Shown in pieces: positions 41,183-53,717 of a stretch of 64,000 nt of DNA. This stretch comes from Acidobacteria bacterium RIFCSPLOWO2_12_FULL_66_21 (GTDB lineage Bacteria > Acidobacteriota > Vicinamibacteria > Vicinamibacterales > 2-12-FULL-66-21): positions 233,149 through 297,148 of the forward strand of contig MELC01000086.1 in the NCBI GenBank assembly GCA_001767455.1, written 5' to 3'. Every line of letters starts with the position of its first letter. Position 1 is the stretch's first letter. The notes beneath the pieces were generated by a model. It was not told the DNA's origin. It was given only the letters and a program-made list of their open reading frames with translations, and did no database searches. Made by a program: the position numbers and the translations under genes.

Positions 41183-41212
41183 TTGCAGAATTTATCAGGT
41201 TCTCGCTATAAT
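41183..41212 (+). promoter_or_regulatory. Promoter of the LysW-like/larE operon
   Basis: TTGCAG (41183-41188), 18-nt spacer, TATAAT (41207-41212). Transcription would begin about 41219, giving a leader of roughly 90 nt before the ATG at 41308. Confidence 0.65.
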
Positions 41213-41307
41213 CCGAACATTATCGCGATTTCGAGCGGCAACGTGAATTCCTGTCGCCGTCATCGCCCTGATCGTTGCGGATTTCCACCCGCCGCCGAGG
41301 AGCGTGT

Positions 41308-41565
41308 ATGGCCACCTGTCCGGAATGTGATGCCGAGATCGAGGTCGACGAATTCGACGTCGATAAAGGGGACCTTGTCAGCTGCCCCGACTGCGGCTCC
41401 AACCTCGAGGTGACGAGCATCGCGCCCGTCGAACTCGAAACGGTCGACGACGTGGACGAGGACGAGGACGATCTCGAGGACGACGGCGTGGACGAGGACG
41501 AGGACGAGGACGACGAGGACGAGGACGAAGAGGTGGACGAGACGAGCGGGGACTGGGACGAGTGA
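41308..41565 (+). CDS. LysW-like zinc-ribbon carrier with long acidic tail
   Basis: An 85-residue protein. MATCPECDAEIEVDEFDVDK and DLVSCPDCGSNLEVTSIAPV match the LysW/ArgW carrier zinc ribbon. A run of about 30 Asp/Glu-rich residues follows, and the chain ends GDWDE, close to the EDWGE end by which LysW is joined through its last Glu to substrate amines. Known LysW carriers serve lysine or arginine synthesis, but no LysX/ArgX-type ligase is present here. GAGGAG 6 nt upstream supports the start. Its stop overlaps the larE start (GTGA), so it probably acts with LarE or in another carrier role. Confidence 0.8.
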   Translation: MATCPECDAEIEVDEFDVDKGDLVSCPDCGSNLEVTSIAPVELETVDDVDEDEDDLEDDGVDEDEDEDDEDEDEEVDETSGDWDE

Positions 41566-42425
41566 TCGAGGCCGTCCACGCCGGGCCTGACGGCGCCGCC
41601 GAGGCCGGCGACCTCGTGCTCAAGGAGGCGGCGCTCACCCGTACGCTGCGCGCCTTCTCGTCGGTGATCGTCGCCTACAGCGGCGGCGTCGACAGCGCGT
41701 ATCTCGCCTACGCCGCCACGCGGGTGCTCGGCCCGCGCACGCTCGCCGTCACCGCCGACAGCCCCAGCTATCCCGAGCGCCATCGCGCGCTCGCGCTCCG
41801 CCTGGCCGCCGACTTCGGCTTCACCCACGAGATCATCCACACCGACGAAATGGCGCGGCCGGAGTACCGCGCCAACCTGGCCGATCGCTGCTATTACTGC
41901 AAGCACGAGCTGTACACGCATCTCACCGCGATGGCTCGCGAGCGTGGCATCGCCGTCGTCGCCGACGGCGCGAACGCGGACGATCGCGGCGATTATCGGC
42001 CCGGCCGGAAGGCGGCGCGCGAGTTCGGCGTGCGCAGCCCGCTCGACGAGGCCGGGCTGACCAAGGCGGAGATCCGGGAGCTGTCGCGGCGCGCGCGGCT
42101 GCCGACCTGGGACGAGCCGGCTTCCGCGTGCCTCTCGTCGCGCATCCCGTACTTCAGCGAGGTCACCGACGAGAAGCTGCGGATGATCGAGCGCGCCGAG
42201 ACCGTGCTGCGCGAGCTCGGCTTCCGCGTCTGCCGGGTGCGCCATCACGACGGCCGCGCGCGCATCGAGCTCGGCCGCGACGAGATGGCGCGCGCATTCG
42301 AGCCGGAGATGGCCGCCACGATCGATCGCGAGCTGCGGGCCCTGGGGTACGAGCACGTCACCGTCGATCTTGCGGGCTACCGCCTCGGCAGCCTCAACGA
42401 GGCGCTCCGCCTGCGTCCCGTCTGA
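41562..42425 (+). CDS. larE: LarE-type ATP-dependent sulfur transferase
   Basis: A 287-residue PP-loop enzyme: VAYSGGVDSAYLAYAA, RCYYCKHELY, ADGANADDRGDYRPG, and WDEPASACLSSRIPY with the cysteine that LarE gives up to thiolate the nickel-pincer cofactor precursor. The genes larB and larC for that cofactor are not in the window, so the substrate here is open. GTG 41562 overlaps the stop of the LysW-like gene, an unusual pairing. Confidence 0.93.
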   Translation: MIEAVHAGPDGAAEAGDLVLKEAALTRTLRAFSSVIVAYSGGVDSAYLAYAATRVLGPRTLAVTADSPSYPERHRALALRLAADFGFTHEIIHTDEMARPEYRANLADRCYYCKHELYTHLTAMARERGIAVVADGANADDRGDYRPGRKAAREFGVRSPLDEAGLTKAEIRELSRRARLPTWDEPASACLSSRIPYFSEVTDEKLRMIERAETVLRELGFRVCRVRHHDGRARIELGRDEMARAFEPEMAATIDRELRALGYEHVTVDLAGYRLGSLNEALRLRPV

Positions 42426-42426
42426 C

Positions 42427-44640
42427 GTGCGAAGGGGCATCGTCGCGCTCGCGGTCCTGTTCCTCGCGGCGCACCTGCCGTTCCTCCCACCCACGCTCGA
42501 AGACATCGACTCGGTCAATTTCGCGCTCGGCGTGCGGCAGTTCGACGTTGCCCGCCACCAGCCGCATCCGCCCGGGTACCCCGTGTTCATCGCGCTGGCC
42601 AAAGGCTCGACCGCCGTCCTGCGCGCCGCCGGCGCCAGCGCGCCAGCGGTACGGGGACTCTCCATGTGGAGCGCGTGCGCGGGCGCGGCACTCGTGCTCC
42701 TGCTCTTCGCCCTCGTTGCCGCCCTGGATGAGAGCGATCGGCGCGCGTTCTGGACGACGGCGATCGTCGCGCTGTCGCCGCTGTACTGGTTCACGGCGCT
42801 TCGCCCGCTGTCCGACATGACGGGCTTGGCGCTGGCCGCCGGCGGCCAGGCGCTCATCGTGTCGGCGATCCGCGGACGGGGCTCGCCGAACCGCCTCATC
42901 ACCGGCGCCTTCATCGCGGGAGTCGCCATCGGCGCCAGGTCGCAGACATTTCTACTGACGCTCCCGCTCCTCGCGCTAGCGCTTGCATGGCCGAACGCCT
43001 CGTTGCGCGCGCGCGCGCGCCTGGCTGGAGCGGCGGCGCTGGGCATCGGGGTCCTCGCGTGGGCGGTCCCGTTGATCGCCGCCAGCGGGGGCCCGTCGGC
43101 CTATGCCGCGGCGCTCGGCAGCCAGGCGAGCGAGGATTTCTCCGGGGTGGTCATGTTGTGGACGACGAGGCGTCCGCGAGTGGCGCTCGACGCGCTGAAG
43201 TACTCGTTCCTGTGGCCCTGGGGCAGCGTTGTCACGGGGGGCGTCGTCGCCGCCATCGCGGCGGTCGGCGGGGCACGTCTCGCGTGGCGCAGGCCGCGCG
43301 TGCTCCTCCTGTTGATCGTCGGCTTCCTGCCTTACGCGGTGTTTCACCTGCTCTTCCAGGAAACCGTGACGACCAGGTATGCGTTGCCGCTTCTGCTCCC
43401 GATCGGCTATCTGGCCGTGTTCGCGCTCGACGGTCTGCCGCAGCCGGTCCTTCCGCTCGGCGCGGCGGCGCTCGCCGTGATCTCGACGCTGGCCACGGCG
43501 CCGGCCGTTCTCGTCTACGCCCGCACCGGCAGTCCGGCGTTTCGCGCGCTGGAAGATGCCGCTCACGATCCGGAGACGCATGTCGTCGGCCTGCACGCGG
43601 TCGCGCGCCGCGCGGTCGACTGGCTCGCGGCCGATCTCCCGGTCCGCGTGCTGCGCGCGCCGCACGGCCGTGAGTGGCTGGCGCTCGTCGAGCAGTGGAA
43701 GGCGGATCCGGACACCCGCGTGTCCTTCGTGGCGGATCCGCGCCGCACGGACCTCGCGTTGATCGATCCGCGCGCGCGCAGCGCGCCCGTGCCGTATCGC
43801 TGGGGGTTTGTCGAGCCGCCGTTTGTCGGCGGCGCGCGTCCCGGCGACTCGGACGTCTATGTGATGGAGCCGCCCGGGTGGATGCTCGATCGCGGGTGGG
43901 CGCTGACCGCCGAAGTCGCGGGCGTCACCGCGCGTGACGGGTGGGGCCCGTCCATCAGACCGAGTGCGGGCTGGATCCGGACGCGGCCCGGCGCGGCGCT
44001 GATGATCGTCGGCGGGCGTCATCTCGGCGCCGCAACGGATCCGCGCGTGAGCGTCACGCTCACGCTCGCCGGCCGTCCGCTCGACGCGTTCGAGGCCGCG
44101 CCCGGGTTCTTCTTCCGCCTTGTGCCGCTGCCCGCCTCGTCGCTTGCGGGCGCGCCGGGATACGTGCCCCTCGAGGTCCGCTCGCAGCGGGCCGATGGCG
44201 GCGGTGGCGCGATCGCCGTCAGCCTGGAACAGTTCGATCTGCAGCCCGAGGGCGTGCCGATGGTCGGTGTCGCGGAGGGCTGGCAGGAGCCCGAATACAA
44301 CCCGTTGACGGCACGCGCGTGGCGCTGGACGAGCGAGCGCGCGACGCTCTGGGTGCGGCCGATTGGCCGCGATGTGACGCTGCGTCTCGTGGGTGAGTCG
44401 CCGCTGCGGTATTACGATCGCGCGCCAAAGGTTATCGTGTCGGCGGGCGGTCGGGAGATCGCGCGGTTCAGTCCCGCGTCCGACTTCACGCAGGAGGTCG
44501 TCCTGCCCGCCGGCGCGCTTGCGTCAGCCGACGGCCGCGTCGTGATTTCCAGCGACGAGTGGTTCGTGCCGAGCGATCGCGGCGGCCCTCCCGACCAGCG
44601 TCACCTCGCGCTGCGGATCTATTCCTTCGACGTTCGATGA
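42427..44640 (+). CDS. Polytopic membrane glycosyltransferase-like protein (GT39/DUF2723 type)
   Basis: A 737-residue membrane protein. The start LEDIDSVNFALGVRQFDVAR and HQPHPPGYPVFIALAKG is the acidic first-loop signature of GT39/PMT-like and DUF2723 proteins, followed by 9-10 membrane helices to about residue 400. The last 330 residues are a soluble beta-rich domain (YDRAPKVIVSAGGREI, VISSDEWFVPSDRGGPPDQR). It probably transfers a lipid-linked sugar to protein or polymer outside the membrane; acceptor unknown. GTG 42427 lies 1 bp after the larE stop. Confidence 0.8.
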   Translation: MRRGIVALAVLFLAAHLPFLPPTLEDIDSVNFALGVRQFDVARHQPHPPGYPVFIALAKGSTAVLRAAGASAPAVRGLSMWSACAGAALVLLLFALVAALDESDRRAFWTTAIVALSPLYWFTALRPLSDMTGLALAAGGQALIVSAIRGRGSPNRLITGAFIAGVAIGARSQTFLLTLPLLALALAWPNASLRARARLAGAAALGIGVLAWAVPLIAASGGPSAYAAALGSQASEDFSGVVMLWTTRRPRVALDALKYSFLWPWGSVVTGGVVAAIAAVGGARLAWRRPRVLLLLIVGFLPYAVFHLLFQETVTTRYALPLLLPIGYLAVFALDGLPQPVLPLGAAALAVISTLATAPAVLVYARTGSPAFRALEDAAHDPETHVVGLHAVARRAVDWLAADLPVRVLRAPHGREWLALVEQWKADPDTRVSFVADPRRTDLALIDPRARSAPVPYRWGFVEPPFVGGARPGDSDVYVMEPPGWMLDRGWALTAEVAGVTARDGWGPSIRPSAGWIRTRPGAALMIVGGRHLGAATDPRVSVTLTLAGRPLDAFEAAPGFFFRLVPLPASSLAGAPGYVPLEVRSQRADGGGGAIAVSLEQFDLQPEGVPMVGVAEGWQEPEYNPLTARAWRWTSERATLWVRPIGRDVTLRLVGESPLRYYDRAPKVIVSAGGREIARFSPASDFTQEVVLPAGALASADGRVVISSDEWFVPSDRGGPPDQRHLALRIYSFDVR

Positions 44641-44653
44641 CAGTCGTTGTGTG

Positions 44654-44671
44654 GCAGGGCTAAAGCCCTGC
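44654..44671. repeat. REP-like palindrome between convergent genes
   Basis: GCAGGGCTAAAGCCCTGC is a perfect palindrome, nearly identical to 31383-31400. It lies between two convergent genes, contains the TAG stop of the methyltransferase in its centre, and can act as a bidirectional terminator. Confidence 0.75.
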
Positions 44672-45418
44672 GCTACCGTGCGGGTTTCCCTTGTGCGCCA
44701 GCGCGACGAGTGAACTCCCGAACGGCATGTTCGCGACGCGCAGCGCCGCGGCTTCGACCGCGAGCAGGGCGGAGAGGATGGCGTTGACGGGCGCGGGCGG
44801 GATGGTGATCTCCTGTTGCGATTCCTCATGGCCGGAGAGCCGCTGCAACAGTCGAACCGCCGCGACAACCGGGAGAATGGTCGCGTTGGTGTACGTGATG
44901 CGGTCGATCGCGAAGCCGATCTCCTGAAGGCGCTGTCGGAGCATCGGCCGGCTGTAGCGTCGGACTTCCTCCGCCAGCACCGAGTGGTTGCCCTTCAACA
45001 GGTCCATCGCCGCGACATTCACGACCAGATGCCCACCTGGACGAAGGACGCGGAACATCTCGCCAAGCGCGGCTGCCTCATCGCGATCGCTCAGCGCGTA
45101 GATGACGTCGAACGACGTGACCACGTCGAACGTCGCGTCGGCGAACGGAAGCACGCATGCCGACGCCTGGGCGACCCGGCGGTCGCCGCCCTCGTGCGCG
45201 AACACCAGACCGGACCACGTCAAATCGATCCCGACGGCGCGGCCGTAGCGCCGCAGCATCGTCAGGTTGTGGCCGGTTCCGCAGCCGCAGTCGAGCATGA
45301 ACGCGGCGGGCCGGCGCGAGGCCGCTTCGGCCACGAGCGGTTCCACGAATCGGCGGAAGCCGCGGAACCAGAAATGGTCCTGTTCCGCGCGCGCGGTGGC
45401 CTCGAGAAGTCGTTCCAT
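44660..45418 (-). CDS. Class I SAM-dependent methyltransferase
   Basis: A 252-residue Rossmann methyltransferase. SAM-binding motif I is MLDCGCGTGHNLTMLRRYGR, then VGIDLTWSGL and FDVVTSFDVIYALSDRDEAA with a post-motif III RPGGHLVVNVAAMDLL. The N-terminal QDHFWFRGFRRFVEPL is typical of methyltransferases acting on lipid-linked or quinone-like substrates. A C-terminal hydrophobic region may bind membrane. Substrate unknown. Its stop lies in a REP-like palindrome. Confidence 0.85.
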   Translation of the reverse strand: MERLLEATARAEQDHFWFRGFRRFVEPLVAEAASRRPAAFMLDCGCGTGHNLTMLRRYGRAVGIDLTWSGLVFAHEGGDRRVAQASACVLPFADATFDVVTSFDVIYALSDRDEAAALGEMFRVLRPGGHLVVNVAAMDLLKGNHSVLAEEVRRYSRPMLRQRLQEIGFAIDRITYTNATILPVVAAVRLLQRLSGHEESQQEITIPPAPVNAILSALLAVEAAALRVANMPFGSSLVALAHKGNPHGSAGL

Positions 45419-45507
45419 GAAAAAGCGGCCGAATTGACAGGGTTCGCAACCGGACTGTAAGCTCCAATTCTACGACGACCATCTCGCCGTCCGAGAAGAG
45501 GAGTCAG

Positions 45508-46077
45508 ATGATTCGCAGCTTTCGTCTGTGTACGATCGTGCTTGCCGCCGTGCTGATTGCCGGCGCCTGCGCCAAGAAGCAACCGGAAATGCCGCCGCCG
45601 GCGGCGCCGCCTCCGCCGACCGTCCAGGCCACGCCCCAGGCCCCGCCGCCGCCACCCCCGCCGCCGCCCGCGCCAGCGCCGAAGCCGCCGACCGAGGACG
45701 AGGTGTTCGCCAGCAAGTCGCTCGACGTGTTGAACGCGGAGAAGCCGCTTGCCGACGTGTTCTTCGCCTACGATTCCACGGAATTGACCGAGGAAGGGCG
45801 CGCCAGCCTTCAGAAGAACACCGACTGGATGAAGCGCTGGGGGAGCACGAAGGTCATGGTGGAGGGGCACGCGGATTCGCGCGGCACCAACGAGTACAAT
45901 CTGGCGCTCGGCGAGCGCCGGGCGGATGCCGTCCGCGACTATCTCGTCAGCCTCGGCCTGCCGATCGACCGCGTCACGATCGTCAGCAAGGGTGAAGAGC
46001 AGCCGTTCTGCTCGGACGAGAACGAGGCCTGCTGGCAGCAGAACCGCCGCGGACACTTCATCATTACCGCCAAGTAG
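45508..46077 (+). CDS. pal: Peptidoglycan-associated lipoprotein Pal (OmpA family)
   Basis: A 189-residue outer-membrane lipoprotein. Signal peptide and lipobox LIAGAC, a long Pro/Ala linker (APPPPPPPPPAPAPKPP), then an OmpA C-terminal domain (VFFAYDSTELTEEGRASLQK, VEGHADSRGTNEYNLALGER) that binds diaminopimelate of the wall. Pal links outer membrane to peptidoglycan and works with Tol proteins, which are not in the window. GAGGAG lies 6 nt before the ATG. Confidence 0.93.
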   Translation: MIRSFRLCTIVLAAVLIAGACAKKQPEMPPPAAPPPPTVQATPQAPPPPPPPPPAPAPKPPTEDEVFASKSLDVLNAEKPLADVFFAYDSTELTEEGRASLQKNTDWMKRWGSTKVMVEGHADSRGTNEYNLALGERRADAVRDYLVSLGLPIDRVTIVSKGEEQPFCSDENEACWQQNRRGHFIITAK

Positions 46078-46081
46078 GCGT

Positions 46082-46141
46082 GAGGCGGATGAAAGGTCGA
46101 ACGTAGAAGCTACCTTCTACGTTCGACCTTTCACCGCTTCG
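46082..46141. terminator. 20-bp perfect hairpin between convergent pal and pyrF
   Basis: Arms 46090-46109 (TGAAAGGTCGAACGTAGAAG) and 46114-46133 are perfect complements around a CTAC loop, with GCGG/CCGC continuing the stem after a one-base bulge. No U-run follows, so it would end transcription by stem strength or protect 3' ends. One arm also encodes the last residues and the stop of pyrF. Confidence 0.7.
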
Positions 46142-46839
46142 CGGCCGATGTCCTCCGCGGCGGCTCGAGGATCGGCCGCCGCGATGATGGGCCGTCCCAC
46201 GACGAGATATGTGGCGCCGGCCGCGAGCGCCTCGGCGGCGGTCATCGTGCGCTCCTGGTCGTCGTTCTGCCCTGCGGCCGCTCCGCCGCCGCGTATCCCT
46301 GGCGTGACGATCGCGAATGACGGACCGCACGTCCGCCGGATCGGCGCCGTCTCCTGCGGCGACGCCACCACTCCATCCAGCCCGGCCGCCTGCGTCAGCT
46401 CCGCGAGCCGCAGCACCTGATCCAGCATTGGCCGTTCGACGCCCGTCTCGGCAAGCGATGCCGCGTTCATGCTCGTGAGCACCGTCACCGCGATCACGAG
46501 CGGCGGCGGCTGGCCCCTGCGAGCCGCGGTGTCGTGGGCCGCGTCGCGCGCGGCCTGCATCATCCGGGCGCCCCCCGACGCATGCACGTTCACCATCCAC
46601 ACGCCAAGCGTCGTCGCCGCCGCCACCGCCGTGGCGACGGTATGGGGAATGTCGTGGAACTTGAGATCGAGGAAGACGCGGGCCCGCCGCTCGACAAGGG
46701 TGCGTACGATGTCGGGCCCTTCCGCGGTGAAGAGGCGGCTGCCGATCTTGAAGCCGCCGGCGACGCCGTCCAGAGTGTCGGCAAGCGCGACGGCCCTGGC
46801 GGCCGTCTCGACGTCGAGGGCAATCAGGAGCTGATCCAC
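46117..46839 (-). CDS. pyrF: Orotidine 5'-phosphate decarboxylase PyrF
   Basis: A 240-residue enzyme that makes UMP from [23 protein letters not shown], the catalytic array [14 protein letters not shown] (D-x-K-x-x-D), [16 protein letters not shown] and YLVVGRPI are all present. GTG 46839 is the start; it overlaps the pyrD 3' end by 16 bp, so the genes are coupled. The last residues (VKGRT) come from one arm of the intergenic hairpin. Confidence 0.94.
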   Translation of the reverse strand: MDQLLIALDVETAARAVALADTLDGVAGGFKIGSRLFTAEGPDIVRTLVERRARVFLDLKFHDIPHTVATAVAAATTLGVWMVNVHASGGARMMQAARDAAHDTAARRGQPPPLVIAVTVLTSMNAASLAETGVERPMLDQVLRLAELTQAAGLDGVVASPQETAPIRRTCGPSFAIVTPGIRGGGAAAGQNDDQERTMTAAEALAAGATYLVVGRPIIAAADPRAAAEDIGREAVKGRT

Positions 46840-47762
46840 GCCTGCTCCCTCTTCGACGTGTCGATGGTGCCCGTGACATCGGCGAGGCGGTCGATGCCAT
46901 GACGGGCCATGTACGTCCGCAGGCCGTCGAGGAGCTTCGTCCAGATGAACGGATCCACGAAGCTTGCGGTGCCGACCTGCACCGCGGTCGCGCCGGCGAT
47001 CATGAATTCGAGCACGTCTTCCGCTGACGCGATCCCGCCGATACCGATGATCGGCAGGCGGACCACCTGCCGGCACTCGTAGACCATCCGCACAGCGATG
47101 GGACGGATCGCCGGGCCGCTCAGTCCGCCGACGATATTCGAGAGCCGTGGTCTCCGCGTGTGCACGTCGATCGCCATCGCCAGAAACGTGTTCACGAGCG
47201 ACACCGCGTCGGCTCCCGCCTCCTCCGCCGCGCGGGCGAACGAGGCGACGTCGGTCACGTTCGGCGTGAGTTTCGGGATCACCGGGAGGCGCGTCACTTT
47301 GCGCACGGCGCTCACGACGGCATGCGTCCCTGTGAGACTGCACCCGAACGTGATGCCCCCTTCCTTGATATTGGGGCACGAGATGTTCAGCTCGATCGCG
47401 GCCACGCCTTCGTGGTCCGACAGCACGCGGGCGATCTCGCCGTATTCGTCGATGGTGGATCCGCAGATGTTGACGAACACGACCGCGCGCCGCTCGCGCA
47501 GTTCCGGCAGCTTCTCGGCGACGAACCGGCGCACGCCGATCCCCTGCAGCCCGATGGCGTTGAGCATCCCCGATGGGGTCTCGACAATGCGCGGCGGCGG
47601 GTGTCCCTCTCGCTCGGCGAGGAAGAGCCCCTTGACGGCCACGGCGCCGAGCGACGAGAGGTCCACGATGTCGGCGTACTCGACGCCGTAGCCGAAACAT
47701 CCGCTTGCGGCGATCAGCGGATTGGCGAGGCGGAGCGATCCGATGGAAACGGAGAGATCCAT
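46824..47762 (-). CDS. pyrD: Dihydroorotate dehydrogenase, class 1B catalytic subunit PyrD
   Basis: A 312-residue FMN enzyme oxidising dihydroorotate to orotate. [29 protein letters not shown] with the active-site Cys of class 1, and [16 protein letters not shown] with the FMN-phosphate loop are visible. ATG 47762 is chosen because [15 protein letters not shown] is the true family start; it lies 1 bp after the pyrK stop. Class 1B needs PyrK, which is the gene directly upstream. Confidence 0.95.
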   Translation of the reverse strand: MDLSVSIGSLRLANPLIAASGCFGYGVEYADIVDLSSLGAVAVKGLFLAEREGHPPPRIVETPSGMLNAIGLQGIGVRRFVAEKLPELRERRAVVFVNICGSTIDEYGEIARVLSDHEGVAAIELNISCPNIKEGGITFGCSLTGTHAVVSAVRKVTRLPVIPKLTPNVTDVASFARAAEEAGADAVSLVNTFLAMAIDVHTRRPRLSNIVGGLSGPAIRPIAVRMVYECRQVVRLPIIGIGGIASAEDVLEFMIAGATAVQVGTASFVDPFIWTKLLDGLRTYMARHGIDRLADVTGTIDTSKREQAWISS

Positions 47763-47763
47763 G

Positions 47764-48585
47764 TCAGTGCGCGAGTGCCTCCCACGCGATGCGCGATGCG
47801 TCGAAGACGGGCCCGTCGATGCACGACCGCTCGAAGTGCGGTTTGGCATCGTCCCAGACCGGAACGACGCAACTGTAGCAGCCACCCAGGCCGCAGCCCA
47901 TCACCTGCTCGAGCGACACGTCGCAGGGGCGGCCGTATGACGCCGCCACCGCGGCCGCCGCGCGCATCATCGGCGTCGGACCGCAGGCGTACAGGTGGAC
48001 GGGTTCGCCCGACGGCGTGAGGTCGAGCTGGCCCTGAACCGCCGCGGTGACGAAGCCCTTGCCGCCGCGGCCGCCGTCTTCGGTCGTGAGGAATACGCGG
48101 ATCCCCGCGCGCTCGAAGCGATCCACGCAGTACAGCTCGGAGGCGGTGCGCGCGCCGTAGAACAGCGTGGTGTCGGTACCGCGCGCCGACAGCGCTTCGC
48201 CGAGCGTCAGGAACGGGGCGAGACCGACACCTCCCGCGATCATCCACGCGCGTGCCGGAGGATCGACGGGCTCGAAGGGGCGCCCGAGCGGTCCCAGGCA
48301 CGCCACGCGCGCTCCCGCTTCCAGGTCGTACAGCAGCCGCGTGCCGGTGCCGACGCGTTTGTTCAGCAGGGAGATGCCGGCCGGCGCGCCAGCCTTGTCG
48401 CGCAGCACCTCGAAGATCGAAAACGGCCGCCGCAGCAGGGGATCGGTGCCGCGCGCCGGCTTCACCATCACGAACTGTCCGGGTCGCGCGAGCGCGGCAA
48501 TGGCCGGCGCCGACAGGGCGACGACGCAGTAGTCCTCCGACAGCCGCGTGTTCGAAATGACCGCGGCGTCGACGTCGACGGGCAT
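47764..48585 (-). CDS. pyrK: Dihydroorotate dehydrogenase electron-transfer subunit PyrK
   Basis: A 273-residue flavin and 2Fe-2S protein that passes electrons from PyrD to NAD. FAD-binding RRPFSIFEV, NAD-binding AGGVGLAPFLTLGEAL, CGPTPMM, and the cluster motif MGCGLGGCYSCVVP with a later Cys (RSCIDGP) match the family. First in a pyrK-pyrD-pyrF unit. A TATACT box on its strand (48593-48598) ends 7 nt before the ATG, suggesting a leaderless message. Confidence 0.94.
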   Translation of the reverse strand: MPVDVDAAVISNTRLSEDYCVVALSAPAIAALARPGQFVMVKPARGTDPLLRRPFSIFEVLRDKAGAPAGISLLNKRVGTGTRLLYDLEAGARVACLGPLGRPFEPVDPPARAWMIAGGVGLAPFLTLGEALSARGTDTTLFYGARTASELYCVDRFERAGIRVFLTTEDGGRGGKGFVTAAVQGQLDLTPSGEPVHLYACGPTPMMRAAAAVAASYGRPCDVSLEQVMGCGLGGCYSCVVPVWDDAKPHFERSCIDGPVFDASRIAWEALAH

Positions 48586-48592
48586 ACGCGGA

Positions 48593-48600
48593 AGTATACA
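48593..48600. promoter_or_regulatory. Shared palindromic -10 element for two divergent genes
   Basis: AGTATACA gives TATACA on the plus strand (48595-48600) and TATACT on the minus strand (48593-48598). Only 23 bp separate the pyrK ATG and the plus-strand GTG at 48609, so both -10 boxes overlap and both transcripts would begin at or next to their start codons. -35 boxes would lie in the opposite genes and are weak. Confidence 0.5.
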
Positions 48601-48608
48601 CTTGCACC

Positions 48609-52128
<3,520 letters not shown>

Positions 52129-52149
<21 letters not shown>

Positions 52150-52180
52150 AGGGTGAAGGCCGAAGGGTGAAGGACAGGCA
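52129..52180. repeat. GAAGGGTGAAGG words at the pyrB end
   Basis: Degenerate copies of GGGGCGAAGGGTAAAGGGTG and GAAGGGTGAAGG overlap the pyrB stop and continue 30 bp into the gap before pyrC. Confidence 0.55.
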
Positions 52181-52225
52181 GCCGGCCACGGTCGGCGGCT
52201 CGGACGGTTCGAGGCATTGCGATTC

Positions 52226-53515
52226 ATGAAGCTCCTATTGAAAGGCGGACGCGTGGTCGATCCGGCGAACGCGCGCGACGGCGCGTTCGACGTCCTCATC
52301 GAGGACGGACGGATCGCGCGCGTCGGAAAGGACCTGCCGGCCGACGGCGCGGAGGTGTTCGAGATCCGGCCCGGCTGGATCGTCGCGCCGGGACTCATCG
52401 ACATCCACGTGCACCTGCGCGAGCCAGGACAGGAGCACAAGGAGACGGTCCTCACCGGAACCGAGGCCGCGGTCGCCGGCGGCTTCGCGGCGGTGGCCTG
52501 CATGCCCAACACGGAGCCGGTGAACGACCACGCCGGCATCACGCAGTTCATCCTGAAAAAGGCGGCCGAGGCCGCGCGCGCGCGCGTGTATCCGATCGGC
52601 GCGGTCTCGATCGGGTCGAAAGGGGAGCAGCTCGCGGAGCTCGGCGAACAGAAGACCGCCGGCTGCGTGGCGTTCACCGACGACGGGAAGCCGGTGGCGA
52701 CGGCGCTGCTGATGCGCCGGGCGCTCGAGTACGCGGGGATGCTCGGCGTCCCCGTCATCGATCACTGCGAGGACCCGTCGCTCAAGGGGGACGGCGTCGC
52801 CCACGAAGGGTACTACTCGTCCTACCTCGGGCTGCGCGGCATACCGGGCGCTGCCGAATCGATCATGGTGGAGCGCGACGTGTCGCTGGCCGAACTGGCC
52901 GGCGCCCACGTGCACATCGCGCATATGAGCGCGCGCGAGTCGCTGCGCGCCGTCCGCGCGGGCAAGGCGCGCGGCGTCCGCGTCACCTGCGAGGTCGCGC
53001 CCCATCACTTCACGCTCACCGACGAAGCGCTCGACGGCGCGGTGAAGTACGACACGAACCTCAAGATGAACCCGCCGCTGCGGTCCGCGGCGGACCGCGA
53101 CGCGATGATCGAGGGCATCGCGGACGGCACGGTCGACGCGATCGCCACCGATCACGCGCCGCACCATCCCGACGAGAAGATGCTCGAGTTCGACCGCGCC
53201 CCCTTCGGCATCGTCGGCCTCGAGACCGCGGTGCCGCTCGTGTTCGATCGGCTCGTCCACACCGGCCGCATCACGATCGGCCGCATGATCGAGCTGCTCT
53301 CGGTCAACCCCGCCAGGGTCATCAACGTGCCCGGCGGGACGCTGGCGGAAGGGTCGCCGGCGGACGTGACGGTGCTCGCGCCGGATCGGGAGATGATCGT
53401 GAGCGCCGAATCCCTGAAATCCAGATCCCGCAACATGCCGTTCGACGGATGGCGGCTTCGCGGCGGCGTCGCCGCGACCATCGTCGGCGGCCGCATGGTG
53501 TACAAGAATGCATAG
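52226..53515 (+). CDS. pyrC: Dihydroorotase PyrC
   Basis: A 429-residue zinc amidohydrolase closing carbamoyl aspartate to dihydroorotate. Zinc ligands DIHVHLREPG, later His residues in VIDHCEDPSL and HVHIAHMSA, and the catalytic Asp in AIATDHAPHHPDEK are all present, so it is active (not the inactive pyrB-associated form). ATG 52226 is chosen by the family start MKLLLKGGRVVDPANA; an ATG at 52217 is possible. Confidence 0.95.
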   Translation: MKLLLKGGRVVDPANARDGAFDVLIEDGRIARVGKDLPADGAEVFEIRPGWIVAPGLIDIHVHLREPGQEHKETVLTGTEAAVAGGFAAVACMPNTEPVNDHAGITQFILKKAAEAARARVYPIGAVSIGSKGEQLAELGEQKTAGCVAFTDDGKPVATALLMRRALEYAGMLGVPVIDHCEDPSLKGDGVAHEGYYSSYLGLRGIPGAAESIMVERDVSLAELAGAHVHIAHMSARESLRAVRAGKARGVRVTCEVAPHHFTLTDEALDGAVKYDTNLKMNPPLRSAADRDAMIEGIADGTVDAIATDHAPHHPDEKMLEFDRAPFGIVGLETAVPLVFDRLVHTGRITIGRMIELLSVNPARVINVPGGTLAEGSPADVTVLAPDREMIVSAESLKSRSRNMPFDGWRLRGGVAATIVGGRMVYKNA

Positions 53516-53717
53516 CCCGCGAACGAACGCAGGGAGTGAGCCGCGCGAGCGGAGCGGGGAGCCAGGGGCCCCCGCGAGCGAGCGCGTAGGGGGGTCTGGC
53601 CCGCCTCCGCCGCGAAGCGGCTTCGGCGAGGTCTCGCCGGAGCGCGCCGACAGCACGCGCGCGAAGGCGGGCGGGGCGAAGCCCCCCAGCCTGCACATTG
53701 AAAGAAGGACTCATTAC
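53516..53717. other. GC-rich low-complexity gap
   Basis: No gene. The strand is dominated by GAGCGGAGCGGGGAGCC-like words and a GCGAAGCGGCTTCGGCGAGG-type hairpin. Similar words are found at the dehydrogenase tail (24640-24715). The PRTase frame is open through it, but the sequence looks non-coding. Confidence 0.45.
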
